Positions 4,412 through 5,863 of a stretch of DNA of 5,863 nt are shown here, piece after piece. Each line of letters opens with the position of its first letter. The stretch's first letter is position 1. The notes under the pieces were generated by a model that was not told the DNA's origin, did no database searches, and saw nothing but the letters and a program-made list of their open reading frames with translations. Source of the DNA: Flavobacteriales bacterium. Its GTDB lineage: Bacteria > Bacteroidota > Bacteroidia > UBA10329. The DNA lies in the NCBI GenBank assembly GCA_003456455.1, contig DMRV01000155.1, positions 1 to 5,863 of the forward strand, in the 5' to 3' direction. A program made the position numbers and the translations under genes.

Positions 4412-5863
4412 TCAATAGTAAATTACCAATCGTTCTATTTGTAGATGCCCGTTGACAAGTATTTCACAAAGGTAGATGCCTGATGCCTTCGGGGTCGAAA
4501 TTACATTCAATCCCTCTGAGAGCGATTGACTCGAAATAATTGCTTTCCCGCTTATATCGTAAAGTTGAACAGAACCAGTTTCCACAGGTGTCTCGACCAA
4601 AATATTGACGGTTTCTATTGCTGGATTCGGGAATAGCGAAATAGAATTATCATTTATATCACTGTGAATATCTGTAGAATTTGTAATCAGGAAATTATCT
4701 AACCCACCCTCAACTAAATGGCCAGGAATATCATCAGAAACCTCTACAATCAATTGCATAGTAGAGGTAATGGTTACTTGGCCAGTAAGCGCGATTGAAA
4801 ATGTAGTCCATTGGCTATTTGAAAGCGCTAATGTGCCAAGTGTTGTAGTATCTGAGCCATTATCAACTTTAACCACAAAACTGTCATTTGGGGTGTCGCC
4901 ATTTCCACCGGCATTAAAAAACCAGTAATCGAATTGAATGGTTGGGTTAACGTAAGTTGTCAAATCCATTATTGGAGATACGAGAGCGGTTACACCATCA
5001 TCTACGTCATCACTTCCTGCATTTCCTCCACCGTTACCCGTAACATATGCTTGCTCACCACAGGTTGATACAGCGTCTGAGCCAGGATTGGAAAATTGGC
5101 CATTAAAAGTAGTACCCACAGGAACTCCTCTTTCCCACGTACCTGCGCTTGCACTTCCGCTGACTGCCCACCCTAAATCAAGCACGAAATTATCTTCATA
5201 TCCAATTTCTAGTTCGAAATTCGGGAGTGTTGTACTGAAGGATGTAGCAACTGTTGAACATTCTCCAACATAGCCCCACGCTCCTACGGTTACATCATAA
5301 TCTCCGCCAAAAAACTCATTGTCGGTATAGTTTCCGTTTGAATCGGTTGTGAGTTGCTTTGTGAAAAATTCGTTCTCAAAGATTAGTGTAGCTCCCTCAA
5401 TTGGTGTTCCAGTACCCGACTCTGTTACCATGCCAGAAAGTGTAAATGCTACATCTGCCACAAGTTCTACATCCAGAATTTCTGTTTGTCCATTTGTTAG
5501 AATCACCCCGGTAATTGTCTGTGATATGTATCCACCCTTCTGAAACGAAACATCATAAGTAGCAGCTATAGCTGTTCCTGTTCCGTATTCTCCAAAAAGA
5601 TTAGTCACCTCATTGATGCCCGAACCTACCACTTCAATCTGGACACCATTGAGCAGGTTGCCAGAGCCAAATTCTGTAACTGTCCCTTCTAGTTTTGCGG
5701 CCCTCACATAATCAACCCCTAGAACAAAAAGGCCTTCTTCAATATCTGAAACGAGAATATTTCCTGATGGTAGGTATGGCCAAGCACCCCATGCACCATT
5801 GAAACCATTTCCACTGAGTGGACTTGAATCAAAATACCCAGTAAGTACAATATTTGATGGGTC
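4412..5863 (-). CDS. T9SS-secreted multidomain protein, C-terminal 483 residues (choice-of-anchor B-like, carboxypeptidase-regulatory-like, jelly-roll, sorting domain)
   Basis: The reading frame is open to the right edge, so the N-terminus is outside the window; the GTG at 5707 (residue 53) is not a real start. Residues 1-52 (FNGAWGAWPYLPSGNILVSD, then GLFVLGVDYVR) resemble the end of choice-of-anchor B family proteins, which are built of beta-propeller-like repeats. Two carboxypeptidase-regulatory-like beta sandwiches follow at about 57-135 and 139-220 (GTVTEFGSGNLLNGVQIEV; SGMVTESGTGTPIEGATLIF, then DSNGNYT). Residues about 225-393 form a jelly-roll/MAM-like domain (WERGVPVG 243-250; DVDDGVTALVSP 286-297; EGGLDNF 385-391). 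The end (about 407-483) is a type A T9SS sorting domain: LFPNP at 410-414, LYDISGK and ASGIYL. This predicts export across the outer membrane by T9SS, with the sorting domain removed and the protein attached to the surface or released. Its substrate is unknown; an adhesin or structural role is as likely as a catalytic one. Confidence 0.9.
   Translation of the reverse strand, partial: DPSNIVLTGYFDSSPLSGNGFNGAWGAWPYLPSGNILVSDIEEGLFVLGVDYVRAAKLEGTVTEFGSGNLLNGVQIEVVGSGINEVTNLFGEYGTGTAIAATYDVSFQKGGYISQTITGVILTNGQTEILDVELVADVAFTLSGMVTESGTGTPIEGATLIFENEFFTKQLTTDSNGNYTDNEFFGGDYDVTVGAWGYVGECSTVATSFSTTLPNFELEIGYEDNFVLDLGWAVSGSASAGTWERGVPVGTTFNGQFSNPGSDAVSTCGEQAYVTGNGGGNAGSDDVDDGVTALVSPIMDLTTYVNPTIQFDYWFFNAGGNGDTPNDSFVVKVDNGSDTTTLGTLALSNSQWTTFSIALTGQVTITSTMQLIVEVSDDIPGHLVEGGLDNFLITNSTDIHSDINDNSISLFPNPAIETVNILVETPVETGSVQLYDISGKAIISSQSLSEGLNVISTPKASGIYLCEILVNGHLQIERLVIYY

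Noticed and set aside
5088..5543. Plus-strand open frames inside the T9SS-secreted gene
   Set aside because: Shadows of the minus-strand coding frame, with low-complexity Ser/Thr/Val/Pro translations.
5705..5707. GTG at 5707 as the start of the secreted-protein gene
   Set aside because: The same frame stays open for 52 more codons to the window edge and encodes recognisable domain sequence.

Overview
The window looks like chromosomal DNA from a member of the Bacteroidota, most like a free-living Flavobacteriales-type bacterium. Three things support this: a secreted protein ending in a type IX secretion (T9SS) C-terminal sorting domain with the FPNP motif; two exact matches to the Bacteroidota -7 promoter element TAnnTTTG; and modest GC content with few strong Shine-Dalgarno sites. 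The genus cannot be named from sequence inspection alone. I see no mobile element, CRISPR array or origin.

Layout. Positions 1-1706 hold a tight minus-strand operon: a Crp/Fnr-family regulator (TTG start), then a 74-residue glutaredoxin-like protein (4-nt ATGA overlap), then ornithine aminotransferase rocD (7-nt gap), which runs off the left edge. Positions 1707-1825 form a divergent control region with one candidate promoter facing each way. A tRNA-Leu(GAG) lies at 1826-1909 on the plus strand. It is followed after 19 nt by a secreted protein of unknown function (1929-2891) with two related beta-rich domains joined by a Pro/Glu/Lys linker.

That gene converges on a second minus-strand group with only 12 nt between stop codons. 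The group contains ilvE, a branched-chain aminotransferase (3263-4318), and a small cysteine-rich lipoprotein (2904-3263) that overlaps ilvE by one base (TGATG). The 93-nt region upstream of ilvE contains two adjacent imperfect copies of a 25-nt sequence. The right end (4412-5863, minus) is the C-terminal 483 residues of a large T9SS-secreted protein. In order it has the end of what looks like a choice-of-anchor B beta-propeller region, two carboxypeptidase-regulatory-like domains, a jelly-roll/MAM-like domain and the sorting domain.

How the genes fit together. The left operon suggests ornithine/arginine-derived nitrogen metabolism with its own regulator and a small thiol-redox protein. RocD carries a four-cysteine cluster just before the segment expected to hold its PLP lysine, which makes a redox or metal link to the neighbouring glutaredoxin-like protein a testable idea. 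The right half combines branched-chain amino acid synthesis with envelope and secreted proteins; a functional link there is not evident.
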